From Deltaproteobacteria bacterium (GTDB taxonomy: Bacteria; Desulfobacterota; GWC2-55-46), in the NCBI GenBank assembly GCA_016219015.1, contig JACRCL010000029.1, positions 1 through 64,000 of the forward strand: a stretch of DNA of 64,000 nt. Direction: 5' to 3'. Shown here piece after piece: positions 45,179 to 53,004 of the stretch. Position 1 is the stretch's first letter. The number at the start of each line of letters is the position of its first letter. The notes below the pieces were generated by a model. The model had not been told where the DNA came from. It was given only the letters and a program-made list of their open reading frames with translations, and ran no database searches. The position numbers and the translations under genes are program-made.

Positions 45179-45189
45179 CAGGTCTACCG

Positions 45190-45459
45190 CGAACGCAATA
45201 AATGTCTTTATACTTTGTTGTCCTCCTCGGAAAATCCTCGACGTACTATCATATTGAAAAAGTCCATCCATGGCTTTTTCAACAACGACTTGGCCGGAAT
45301 GAATCCGTCCAAGTCTCACAAATTGCCCGGCTTTTAAAGCCTCGCAATTTGGCAATCCATCCATGGATTGCTTAGCAGGCTGTTTTCAACAGCCTGCTAA
45401 GAAGTACGCCTGCGGTTTTCCTCGTCGGCCGCCTCGTCTAAAGCCATTTTTTGCGTTCG
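45190..45459. repeat. Palindrome family D copy interrupted by a family F element
   Basis: The outer part (CGAACGCAATAAATG ... GCGTTCG) matches the element at 38439-38558. Between GACGTAC (to 45246) and GTACGCC (from 45404) lies an insert of about 155 bases, which is family F and is related in inverted orientation to 46610-46790. The outer copy has C/G where the other has T/A in its terminal stem (CGAACGC/GCGTTCG versus CGAACGT/ACGTTCG), a paired change. Confidence 0.85.
45247..45403 (-). repeat. Family F repeat inserted inside a family D repeat
   Basis: Read on the minus strand it holds AGCAGGCTGTTGAAAACAGCC, quoted in part, then stems CAATCCAT/ATGGATTG, CAAATTGC/GCAATTTG and ACTTGG/CCAAGT. 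The related plus-strand element at 46610-46790 has GCTTGG/CCAAGC for the last stem. Confidence 0.8.
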
Positions 45460-45478
45460 TTTAAATTAGTACTGTGGC

Positions 45479-46039
45479 CTATTTTGTAGCCGTTATCCTG
45501 TAATGCGACGGGTTCATGGAAGACCCCTTGATCGACGAAAACCCGGCGCGATGGAGAAGACCTATGCAGTCCGCCTCCGTCAGCCGCTCCTCCACGGGCG
45601 GGCCCTTCTCTTCCTTTATCTTCTTCCAGTCTATTATGAGGACAGTCCCGCCCGGCTTCAAAACCCTCTTCACCTCCTTGATGAAAAGGGCCTTGTCCTC
45701 TGTCTCATGGAGGACATAGGCTATAAGGGCGAAGTCGAGCCTGTTGTCGTCCATGGGGAAAGAGTGCTCGCCCGACCTCTTGGGTATTACGTTGGGGGGC
45801 AGTCCTCTGCCCGCAAGCCTTTCGAGCATCTCTTCCTGCGTGTCGAGGGCGTAGACAAGGCCTCCGGGGCCGACTATCCCTGAAGCCGGTATGGTGAAAA
45901 AGCCCGGCCCGCAGCCTATGTCCGCCATGTAGCCGCCCTCTTTAAGCCCCGCGTCCCGCAGGACCGCCTCGGGCTGTATCTGGCTCCGCCTCTCTTCGCT
46001 TATTAGGCGCTCTATGCGCTGTGGGTCAAATTTGTGCAT
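45479..46039 (-). CDS. Class I SAM-dependent methyltransferase
   Basis: A 186-residue soluble methyltransferase resembling the UbiE/Methyltransf_11 group. Motif I is ADIGCGPGFFTIPA (residues about 39-52), the acidic residue after strand 2 lies in VYALDTQEEML, motif II is FALIAYVLHETED and the post-II region is VLKPGGTVLIIDWKK. The substrate is unknown. It begins 20 bases after the CopD-like gene on the same strand, so the two are probably co-transcribed. Confidence 0.88.
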   Translation of the reverse strand: MHKFDPQRIERLISEERRSQIQPEAVLRDAGLKEGGYMADIGCGPGFFTIPASGIVGPGGLVYALDTQEEMLERLAGRGLPPNVIPKRSGEHSFPMDDNRLDFALIAYVLHETEDKALFIKEVKRVLKPGGTVLIIDWKKIKEEKGPPVEERLTEADCIGLLHRAGFSSIKGSSMNPSHYRITATK

Positions 46040-46059
46040 ATGTTATTATGCATACGTTA

Positions 46060-46530
46060 TTATATGCCGCCCGCCCTCAGGAAGACCGCGAACAGCACTA
46101 TCAGCAGGGCTATGATAAGGTTCGTCCTGCCGAATATCCGGGCTATGGAAGAGAACCTGGCGGAGCCGCGCGCCTTCGGCCCGAGCCAGAAGTCATGGAC
46201 CAGGCTGCTCAATACTATCAAAGCCACGAGCGACAGCTTGATGGCGAGCGTCCTGCCGAAACCGGTGGAGTGGAGGGACGGGCTTACTATCCCGCCAGGC
46301 GGTATGCCATAGAGGAAATACAGTATTATTGGGCCCGAGACAAGGAGCGTTATTATCGCCACCCACCCCCAGAACCTGTACTGCTTCCCGACCACCTGGT
46401 ATATCTTCGCCCTGTCCGCGGGGTCCGGGAGCGATTTAAGGTATGGGGCGACCACGGCGACGAGGAAAAGCATCCCCCCCACCCAGAAGATCGCGGAGAT
46501 GATATGAAGGAAAAGAGCGAGTCTGAGCAT
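46060..46530 (-). CDS. CopD-like four-helix membrane protein
   Basis: A 156-residue integral-membrane protein with four hydrophobic helices. The N-terminal HIISAIFWVGGMLFLV with His and Trp resembles the CopD/DUF4149-type fold, which may bind haem or copper. A further His lies in the third helix region (SLVHDFWLGP). Its role in copper handling is only suggested by the family. AAGGAGG lies 11 bases upstream of the ATG. Confidence 0.72.
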   Translation of the reverse strand: MLRLALFLHIISAIFWVGGMLFLVAVVAPYLKSLPDPADRAKIYQVVGKQYRFWGWVAIITLLVSGPIILYFLYGIPPGGIVSPSLHSTGFGRTLAIKLSLVALIVLSSLVHDFWLGPKARGSARFSSIARIFGRTNLIIALLIVLFAVFLRAGGI

Positions 46531-46603
46531 TACAAATAAGCCCTCCTTTTTGGATCACGACAAGGCCCATTATATAGCAGTAAGGGGGCGCTTTATATGA
46601 CGT

Positions 46604-46790
46604 AAATCAGTTGCCCCAACGGGCCTTTATCAGGTTGCGGAAAAACGCAACCTGATATGCAATCCATGGAAGGATTGCCAAATTGCGAGACAAGAAAGTC
46701 GAGCAATTTGTGAGGCTTGGTCGAATTTAGTCGGCCAAGCCGTGGCTGAAAAGTCCAGGATGGATTTTTCAGCCCTGTTAATGGAGCATT
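46604..46790 (+). repeat. Family F repeat, divergent plus-strand copy
   Basis: It contains CAACGGGCC, a perfect ATCAGGTTGCG/CGCAACCTGAT hairpin, then CAATCCATGGAAGGATTG, CAAATTGC/GCAATTTG and GCTTGG/CCAAGC in the same order as the insert at 45247-45403. The arms differ in sequence from that copy but stay complementary. Confidence 0.78.
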
Positions 46791-46804
46791 ATAAGGCATT
46801 TCGG

Positions 46805-47404
46805 CTAAAGGAGCAACCCCTCGATCCCCCGGCGTATCATCATGACCGCTATGGCCGCGAGCAGGAGCGAAATCACCTTCGATATGCCCATCGCGCCCTT
46901 TTCCCCTATGCGGCTGACTATCGCCTCGGACGAGAGCAGGATAAGCCAGACTATGAAGAGGTTTACTATGAGCGCGGCAAGGGTGGGCACAAACCCGTAA
47001 AGGTCGCTCAGCATCAGGAGCGTCGTAAGAGCCGCGGGCCCGGCTATGAGCGGTGTGCCTATCGGGACTATGCCGACGCCGCTGGTAGGGGCCTCCATCG
47101 AGGTCCCCCGCGCCGCGTAGACTATGTCGGCGATGGCGATGGATAAGAGGATAAGGCCGCCCGCTATCTGGAAATCAGAGATGGTGATGCCCAGCACTAT
47201 GAACATCCCCTTGCCGAGGAGGAGGAAGGCGAGCGTTATCGCCGCCGCGGTCAGTATGGAGTAGAAGAGAACGTACCGCTTCTCCGAGGGGGCCAGCGGC
47301 CGTGTCATCGACAGGTAAATGGGGAGTATCCCTATCGGCTCCATGGCCACGAAAAGGGGTATGAAGGTAAGGATTAAACTTTCGAGGAAACGGGAAGTGT
47401 CCAT
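46805..47404 (-). CDS. MarC family integral membrane protein
   Basis: A 199-residue protein with six membrane helices. Conserved family stretches are FIPLFVAMEPIGILPIYLS near the N-terminus, GGLILLSIAIADI and GIVPIGTPLIAGPAALTTLLML. MarC proteins were once linked to multiple antibiotic resistance, but that role has been withdrawn; the function is unknown. It follows rtcA by 41 bases on the same strand. Confidence 0.9.
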   Translation of the reverse strand: MDTSRFLESLILTFIPLFVAMEPIGILPIYLSMTRPLAPSEKRYVLFYSILTAAAITLAFLLLGKGMFIVLGITISDFQIAGGLILLSIAIADIVYAARGTSMEAPTSGVGIVPIGTPLIAGPAALTTLLMLSDLYGFVPTLAALIVNLFIVWLILLSSEAIVSRIGEKGAMGISKVISLLLAAIAVMMIRRGIEGLLL

Positions 47405-47445
47405 AGGTCGGTCCGTCCCTTCACATGACCGGCGCTCAGCCGGAC

Positions 47446-48510
47446 TTACACATAACCGCAGCCTTCTACTACAAGGGTACAGGGGGCTGGTACAGTTCCC
47501 CCGGCAAGCGTGAACTTCACGGGGAGGAACTTCTCTATGACGTGTATGTTCGTCTTAAGGTGGCCGGTCGCTTCTTCTATGGTGACAGAGGACAGGCCCC
47601 TTGCCAGGGCCATGTATATGGCCAGCTGGTCGGCCAGGTGCCTTTCGACAGTACCTTTGCCTTCGATAAAATGCAAGAGTTTTTCAGCGGCCTCGCCTCC
47701 GACGGCCTCGGCCCTCTTGCCCCTTGCCCCGAGCGCGGAAAACCCGGCCACGGACTTTTCAAACCTTGTCAGGATGAATAGATAAGTGCCGCGGCCCTCC
47801 GAAGGGGGCTGTATCACCCTGACAGAGGGCTCAACTGGAAGGTCTTTGAGGGCCGCCAGAGCCCCTGAAAGCTGCCTTTCCGCTATCGAAACCGGGAGGT
47901 TCGAGGCCGCGGAGGTGATGGACACCTCCTGCAGCCTGCCCCGCGTCTTCAGGTCAAGCGGCTTCAACGGTCTGGCCGAAGGCCTGATATCAGCCTCTAT
48001 TTCGCCTTTACCGATAGGGTAATAGCCAGCGACAGGGTTGCTTAATTCCGCCTCCACACCCATCCGCCTTATCGAAGGGAGGAATACGTATTCGATGTAA
48101 TCCGCCGTGGGCGACCACTCGACGTGCGTGCCGCCCCTTATCTTCAGGCGGGAAGCGAGGCCCGCGAAGGACAGAGGCGGCAGTACCGTCTGAAAGACAA
48201 GGCTTGCGGACCCTGCGCTCGCCTTCTGTTCCCCGACGTCAAAGGAGTAGTCCCCCGGCCTTATCGGGCCGGGTATGAAGACAAGGTCCGTGGAATTCAG
48301 GCTACAGCCTCTTACCTCGGCGCCGGTTATGGCCGCGGCCACCTTCACGCTCAAGAGGTGCTGGGGCTTGAGCCCCGGGTCTTTCCTGCCGGCCCTTATC
48401 CTGAAGGCGCTGAACGCGAGCCCGGTAAGGCAGGACAGCGCCAGGGCCGTACGGAGTATCTGCCCCCCTCCCTCGCCGTAGCTCCCGTCGATCTCGACGG
48501 GCGCGACTAT
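47446..48510 (-). CDS. rtcA: RNA 3'-terminal phosphate cyclase, no canonical start codon
   Basis: An enzyme that converts RNA 3'-phosphates to 2',3'-cyclic phosphates with ATP through a covalent His-AMP. The N-terminal region encodes EIDGSYGEGGGQILRTALAL and IRAGRKDPGLKPQHL, family hallmarks; the central part has IRGGTHVEWSPTADY and the C-terminal nucleophile motif is RHLADQLAIYMALA. The first ATG/GTG/TTG in frame is TTG 48354, which would cut off the GEGGGQ region. Reading back, the only near-start is ATA at 48510, whose last two bases overlap the TAG stop of the gene upstream. From there the product is 354 residues, normal for RtcA. Possibilities are AUA initiation, a start codon lost by mutation, or a sequence error. 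No rtcB or rtcR is in the window. Confidence 0.87.
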   Translation of the reverse strand: MVAPVEIDGSYGEGGGQILRTALALSCLTGLAFSAFRIRAGRKDPGLKPQHLLSVKVAAAITGAEVRGCSLNSTDLVFIPGPIRPGDYSFDVGEQKASAGSASLVFQTVLPPLSFAGLASRLKIRGGTHVEWSPTADYIEYVFLPSIRRMGVEAELSNPVAGYYPIGKGEIEADIRPSARPLKPLDLKTRGRLQEVSITSAASNLPVSIAERQLSGALAALKDLPVEPSVRVIQPPSEGRGTYLFILTRFEKSVAGFSALGARGKRAEAVGGEAAEKLLHFIEGKGTVERHLADQLAIYMALARGLSSVTIEEATGHLKTNIHVIEKFLPVKFTLAGGTVPAPCTLVVEGCGYV

Positions 48511-48815
48511 GTCTTTATCTTCTTTCCCAACCGCTTCTCCACGCTCTTGAGCTTTTCGGTCAGGCGGTCGAGGGGCTTGCCGGGCCGCAAATCTATCTGT
48601 ATGCTCGCATGGAGCCTCGGGGCCTTTTTCATCACTTCCTCATGGCACTTCTTTATGAGCCCCATGCAGTCGTCCCAGCCGCCCTCGATGACGGTGCCCA
48701 TGGCGTTCGCCCTGTAAGGGACGCCGCTCTCATCCACTATCTTCAACACGCTCGCGATGGCGTCCCCGAGGCTCTCGCCGGAGCCGACAGGTATTATGCT
48801 GAACTCGACTAACAT
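48507..48815 (-). CDS. MTH1187-family (thiamine-binding-like) protein
   Basis: A 102-residue ferredoxin-like-fold protein of the MTH1187/YkoF-related family. MLVEFSIIPVGSGESLGDAI begins the domain, followed by GTVIEGGWDDCMGLIKKCHE. Family members are small oligomers, some of which bind thiamine precursors. The longer frame starts seven codons earlier, but ATG 48815 has AAGGAGGGAG just before it. The stop overlaps the rtcA frame. Confidence 0.84.
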   Translation of the reverse strand: MLVEFSIIPVGSGESLGDAIASVLKIVDESGVPYRANAMGTVIEGGWDDCMGLIKKCHEEVMKKAPRLHASIQIDLRPGKPLDRLTEKLKSVEKRLGKKIKT

Positions 48816-48914
48816 AGCTCCCTCCTTTCCGGTCATTAAATGGACCTTCGGGCCATGCGCGCCTGAAAGACGCGGCCCCCGCGCCTTTACGCAAAAAGGC
48901 CGGGCTTTCGAAGG

Positions 48915-49925
48915 TTAGAGTTCGACCCCGTCAATGACGGAGCCGCAGTGCGGGCATCTGGATTCTGCCACAAGGTTCTTCCTTACGGTAAAGCCGTATC
49001 TCTCTATGAGGAGTCTCTTACAATTATAGCAGAAAGTCGATTCCCCCTCCTGTCCGGGCACGTTGCCGGTGTAGACGTACCTGAGCCCTTCCTCAAGGCC
49101 GATCTCCCGCGCCCTCGTTATAGTCTCAACCGGCGTGGGCGGGATGTTATTCAACTTGTACGCCGGGTGGAAGGCGCTTATGTGCCACGGCATGGACTTG
49201 TCAGTCCTGTATATCCATTTCGCTATGTCGCGGAGTTCCCCTTCGCTGTCGTTCAGGGTGGGGATGACCAGCGTCGTGACCTCGACCCAGACCCCGAGCT
49301 CCCTCATCCGCTCTATGGATTTGAGCACCGGGGCGAGGGTGGCGCCGCAGACCTTCCTGTAAAAGCCCTCGGAAAAGGCCTTTATGTCCACGTTCGCCGC
49401 GTCGAGCACGCCTTTCATCTCATCGAGGCACTCCGGCGTCATGTACCCGTTCGTGACGAAGACGTTCTTCAGCCCCCGCTCCCTGGCAAGGACGCCGGTG
49501 TCATACGCGTATTCGAAAAATATCGTAGGCTCGGTGTAGGTGTAGGAGATGGACGAGCAGCCCGCCGCAACCGCCTCGGCTACGACCTCGTCAGGGGCCG
49601 CCTCCTCGCCGAGTATCATTTTGCTGTCCCTCGGCATCTGGGATATCTCGGCGTTCTGACAGTGGAGGCACCTGAAGTTGCAGCCTACCGTTGCTATCGA
49701 ATAGGACCTCGAGGAAGGCTGGAAGTGGAAGAGCGGCTTTTTCTCTATAGGGTCGATGTGCTCGGCTATCAGGCGGCCGTAGATGTGGGTATAGAGGACC
49801 CCGCCTATGTTCTCCCTGACCCCGCAAACACCCCGCCTGCCGTCGGCTATATGGCAGCGGAACTCGCAGAGATAACAGTCGACATAGCCTTTTTCGGCGG
49901 GGTTGTAGAGCCTTGCCTCCCTCAT
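48915..49925 (-). CDS. amrS: AmmeMemoRadiSam system radical SAM enzyme
   Basis: A 336-residue radical SAM protein. The 4Fe-4S motif is CNFRCLHCQN (CxxxCxxC) around residue 82; SAM-binding segments SYTYTEPTIFFEYAYD and VFVTNGYMTPE follow. Additional Cys pairs at the N-terminus (CYLCEFRCHI, GVCG) and C-terminus (CYNCKRLL, RCPHCGS) mark the AmrS/PflA-like family, and FHPAYKLNNIPPTP is characteristic. In many genomes it pairs with Memo- and AMMECR1-domain proteins, but neither is in the window. The substrate is not established. AGGGGTG precedes the ATG. Confidence 0.92.
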   Translation of the reverse strand: MREARLYNPAEKGYVDCYLCEFRCHIADGRRGVCGVRENIGGVLYTHIYGRLIAEHIDPIEKKPLFHFQPSSRSYSIATVGCNFRCLHCQNAEISQMPRDSKMILGEEAAPDEVVAEAVAAGCSSISYTYTEPTIFFEYAYDTGVLARERGLKNVFVTNGYMTPECLDEMKGVLDAANVDIKAFSEGFYRKVCGATLAPVLKSIERMRELGVWVEVTTLVIPTLNDSEGELRDIAKWIYRTDKSMPWHISAFHPAYKLNNIPPTPVETITRAREIGLEEGLRYVYTGNVPGQEGESTFCYNCKRLLIERYGFTVRKNLVAESRCPHCGSVIDGVEL

Positions 49926-50006
49926 ATCAATGCACCCCTGGGCTGCAAACCTGTTAGACTTATTGTAATGACCCTGCGCGCGAAGGGCGAGGGCGCAGGG
50001 CGCCGC

Positions 50007-50510
50007 TTAACCGTCCCTCTTCCATATCACGCGGGCCAGCTTGGTGTCCGAGCTCCACTTGAACTCCGCCTCCGCGTGGAAGGCCTTGGAAAGTATCTGG
50101 CCTATCCTCTGGGCGAGCTTCTCGGTGGTGGTGGAGATCTCTATGAGCCCCGCCTTTTCCTTCAGGCTTATTATCCGCTCGAGCGGGTTTATGCTCAGGG
50201 CGAGGGTCTCCTTGTTCCTTATGAGGTTCAGTATCTCCTCCCTGTGCTCTTTTACGAATTCTCCTTCGACCACAAGGAAGCCCTCCGCGTAATTGTCCCT
50301 TATCTTCATGCACGCGGGGCAGAGCGTGTCCGGCTTGGCCTTTTCAAGCAGCTCGGCAGGGACAGCGTCTTTGTAGACCCATCTCTTCCCGTGGTATACG
50401 GAGCCGCATTTTTTGCATGAAGACGGGTCCTTTGGCTCTACTGCCGTAAGATAAGGGTCTTTCGCGGTATCTATAGCCTTTTTCTTGAAGAACTGCGGCC
50501 CTCGCTTCAT
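50007..50510 (-). CDS. BCAM0308/NMD3-like zinc-binding protein
   Basis: A 167-residue basic protein with an N-terminal zinc-binding region: CKKCGSVYHGKRWVYKD and CPACMKIRDNY (two CxxC pairs, residues about 32-68). The rest has an alpha/beta domain resembling NMD3-type proteins, with the typical ALSINPLERIISLKEKAGLIEIST block, quoted in parts as NPLERIISL and EISTTTEKLAQRIG. Relatives in bacteria are annotated as BCAM0308 family with no known function; an RNA or ribosome link is inference from the archaeal/eukaryal NMD3 resemblance. AGGAGG lies five bases upstream of the ATG. It is in a minus-strand run with amrS. Confidence 0.75.
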   Translation of the reverse strand: MKRGPQFFKKKAIDTAKDPYLTAVEPKDPSSCKKCGSVYHGKRWVYKDAVPAELLEKAKPDTLCPACMKIRDNYAEGFLVVEGEFVKEHREEILNLIRNKETLALSINPLERIISLKEKAGLIEISTTTEKLAQRIGQILSKAFHAEAEFKWSSDTKLARVIWKRDG

Positions 50511-50604
50511 AAGGCCCTCCTGTTTAAGAATGGAAAAATTTACGTTTATTTTTTCTTAGGGCCCTGATATCACGCAACTTGCCGCGCTTTTACAAAGGGC
50601 CTTT

Positions 50605-50702
50605 TTGCGCGCTGCCGCGCGCCACGGGGGGAAGCCACGGACACGGTGCCGGTCGCGGTATAGGTAATCCGCGCTGCCGCGCGCCACGGGGGAAGCCCCG
50701 TC
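50605..50702. repeat. Local direct repeat upstream of the NMD3-like gene run
   Basis: GCGCTGCCGCGCGCCACGGG occurs twice, about 60 bases apart, each time followed by GGAAGCC; each unit is itself rich in inverted repeats (GCGCGC). This is the whole content of the 198-base gap apart from an A/T-rich leader. Confidence 0.75.
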
Positions 50703-50708
50703 TGTTTC

Positions 50709-51758
50709 TTAAAGTATCCTCGTGACCTCGTCCCTCTCGAAAAGTCTTAGCGGCTTCAATTTTCCGCCTTCGATTATCTTAACGCCTTCTCTTTTTCGTG
50801 TGACCCTGCCTATTACGGCCGCCCTGATTCCGGCCTTATCGAGACCTTTTATCACCCTGCCCGAGTCTTCCGGGGCGACGGAGATGATAAGCGCCCCTGA
50901 GGCTATCGCCCCCATGACATCGAGCCCGAAATGAGCGCAGAGCCTCCGGGCCTCCGGAAGGACCGGTATCGAGGCCTTGTCCACCAAGACCCCGCACCCC
51001 GAGGCTATCGCAAGCTCATGGAGCCCCGTGGCGAGCCCCCCTTCCGTGGGGTCGTGCATGGCGTGTACGCGCCCCCATTTAAGGGCGGCCTTGGCGTCCT
51101 TTACGACCCCGAGCCCCGGCCTCTTTATCAAGTTTTTGCACTTTACGATAAAGGGCTTAGGGAATATCCGGGCCAGTTCCTTTTCCCTGACCCTCGCGAT
51201 AACGCTCGCCGCCTCTATGGCTATGCCCTTTGTTAATATTATATCATCTCCCGGCCTCGCGCCCGCGCCGGTGATTACCCTGTCCTCAGGCACCACCCCG
51301 AGCATCGCGCCTATGACTATTGGCCTGTCTATGCCGCGGGTGACCTCCGTATGACCTCCGCAGAGAGCTACGTCAAGGTCCCGGCAGGTCCGGTAGAGCT
51401 GCGAGAATATCCTTTTCACAAGCCCTTCGGTGGCCTTGCCTTCGGGCAGGAGTATGGTTACGAGCAGCCACCTCGGCGTGCCGCCCATGACGGCTATGTC
51501 GTTGGCGTTTATGTATACGGTATAGAACCCGATGTCGTCGGCTACGAAAGTTATCGGGTCCGTTTTCGCGGCGAGAAAGCCGCCTTTGACGTCTATAACG
51601 GCGGAATCGATGCCCACGGAAGGGCCTATGACTACGCCCTTTCCGCCTCGGGCATACCTTTTGAGGAGCCCGGCAAGGAGCCTTACAGGCAGCTTGCCCG
51701 CCTTGAACGACACCGGACTATGGGGTCTGTGGGGGCTATCCGCGCCTTTTCTCAGCAA
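50709..51758 (-). CDS. AIR-synthase/HypE-like family protein
   Basis: A 349-residue ATP-binding protein of the PurM/ThiL/SelD/HypE superfamily. The N-terminal domain has GPSVGIDSAVIDVKGG and TDPITFVADDIGFYTVYIN; the central segment NANDIAVMGGTPRWLL and CGGHTEVTRGIDRPI are diagnostic; the C-terminal domain has MHDPTEGGLATGLHELA. It lacks the C-terminal Cys of true HypE and the Sec/Cys of SelD, so it is a related enzyme of unknown substrate. The start is TTG 51758 with AGGG five bases ahead; GTG 51713 is an alternative. It follows the FBP aldolase/phosphatase gene by seven bases, so they are co-transcribed. Confidence 0.85.
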   Translation of the reverse strand: MLRKGADSPHRPHSPVSFKAGKLPVRLLAGLLKRYARGGKGVVIGPSVGIDSAVIDVKGGFLAAKTDPITFVADDIGFYTVYINANDIAVMGGTPRWLLVTILLPEGKATEGLVKRIFSQLYRTCRDLDVALCGGHTEVTRGIDRPIVIGAMLGVVPEDRVITGAGARPGDDIILTKGIAIEAASVIARVREKELARIFPKPFIVKCKNLIKRPGLGVVKDAKAALKWGRVHAMHDPTEGGLATGLHELAIASGCGVLVDKASIPVLPEARRLCAHFGLDVMGAIASGALIISVAPEDSGRVIKGLDKAGIRAAVIGRVTRKREGVKIIEGGKLKPLRLFERDEVTRIL

Positions 51759-51765
51759 ATACGCC

Positions 51766-52875
51766 CTATTCTATCTTTTTAAACTTGTCCTTGAGCTTAT
51801 CGAGGACGATGGGCATGGCTGTATATTCCATCTCGGACTGCGGCATGCGGTGGGGCTGGAAGGGGCCGTGCCTTCTCATGTAGTCCGTGACCTGGTTGGC
51901 GGTGCGGCGCGCCTCGTCGAAGCTCGGGTCGTCGAACATGTCGTGCGGGCCTATCAGGCGGCCGTCGGTGACCTGGAACCCCGCCGCTATCACCCTCGGC
52001 GGGCCGTCGAACCGTGTCGGGTTCGCCTCGTAGAAGGGCACCGGCATTAGCGGCCCGATATGCGAGCCCCTCATCCACCCTTCCACGAGGTGCGGGAAGG
52101 CGAACGCCTCCATGACCTCTCCGACCGCCGGGAAGCCCACATGGCACCTGAAGACCACGGCAGGCTCGCACCGCGCCGTTATCTTTCCGCCGACTATGTT
52201 GCACTTCTGGGACGATATGACGGCCACCGGCTCTCTGTCGGAGTTCCTGTGAACGGAGCTTATCACGTACCTCGACACCGAGCCCGCGAGCGCAAGCAGG
52301 TAGTGCATCTCCTCAGGGGACCTGAGGGTTATCTCTTTCCCCTCCTTCAGGTCCAGGATCCTGAAGGAGAAGCCGTCGAGCATGGCGGGGTCGAGTATGA
52401 GGCCCGGCGTATTGAAAGGGTCCGCGAATATCCTGTATAGAGGGAGGTTCCATACCCCCACCGAGGTCTTGTTCGCCATAAGGACGAGGACGGGCTCGCT
52501 CTTTCTTTCAATGAACTCGATCTCGGCGATACCCGGCCCCATGCGTCTGAGGCTCCCCGTGAAGACGTCCCTGACCATGCCCTTTTCGGCGGCGTAGAGC
52601 TTCAATTCCACGGCCGCCTCCTGGCACGCCTTGAATGTGTTCCACGCGAGCTCGTGCACCTCCCTGTCGTCAGGGCCGTTCTCGTGCGTCATGAGGAGCT
52701 CGATGTCGTCCCCGCAGCGTAGCACGTGAAAATCTATTATCGCGCCCTTTTCGCGGGCCCCGTAGAGCCTCTCTTTCGCCGTATCCAGTAACTCGGGGTG
52801 GATGCTGACATGTCCTACAAAACCGCCGACATCGGCGGTGGCGACGCTGAGCGTCACTTTCGGCTCTCCCGGCAT
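51766..52875 (-). CDS. Bifunctional fructose-1,6-bisphosphate aldolase/phosphatase
   Basis: A 369-residue enzyme of the FBPase class V family, which both condenses triose phosphates to FBP and dephosphorylates it, making gluconeogenesis unidirectional. Visible are TLSVATADVGGFVGHVSIHP (N-terminal metal/Schiff-base region), GDDIELLMTH, the central DPFNTPGLILDPAM, HVGFPAVGEVMEAFAFPHLVEGWMRG in motif pieces, and PPRVIAAGFQVTDG. The length is typical. It was first described in archaea and deep-branching thermophilic bacteria. ATG 52875 has AAGGAG seven bases upstream. Together with pyruvate:ferredoxin oxidoreductase it fits autotrophic or acetate-based growth, which is inference. Confidence 0.92.
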   Translation of the reverse strand: MPGEPKVTLSVATADVGGFVGHVSIHPELLDTAKERLYGAREKGAIIDFHVLRCGDDIELLMTHENGPDDREVHELAWNTFKACQEAAVELKLYAAEKGMVRDVFTGSLRRMGPGIAEIEFIERKSEPVLVLMANKTSVGVWNLPLYRIFADPFNTPGLILDPAMLDGFSFRILDLKEGKEITLRSPEEMHYLLALAGSVSRYVISSVHRNSDREPVAVISSQKCNIVGGKITARCEPAVVFRCHVGFPAVGEVMEAFAFPHLVEGWMRGSHIGPLMPVPFYEANPTRFDGPPRVIAAGFQVTDGRLIGPHDMFDDPSFDEARRTANQVTDYMRRHGPFQPHRMPQSEMEYTAMPIVLDKLKDKFKKIE

Positions 52876-53004
52876 CAATAGACTCCTTCAGATTTTTCCG
52901 CTACCGCTCTTCCCCGTTATCTCCGTTGTCAGGGCGCGCTGGCGCGCTCTCCGGGAGCAGACGAGAGACCCCTGAGGGAAAACTTTTACGCTTTTTTTCA
53001 GCCG

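Noticed and set aside
45179-45364. N-terminal extension of the macro-domain protein
   Set aside because: The extra residues are a translation of the family D/F repeats; the macro domain is complete from 45178.
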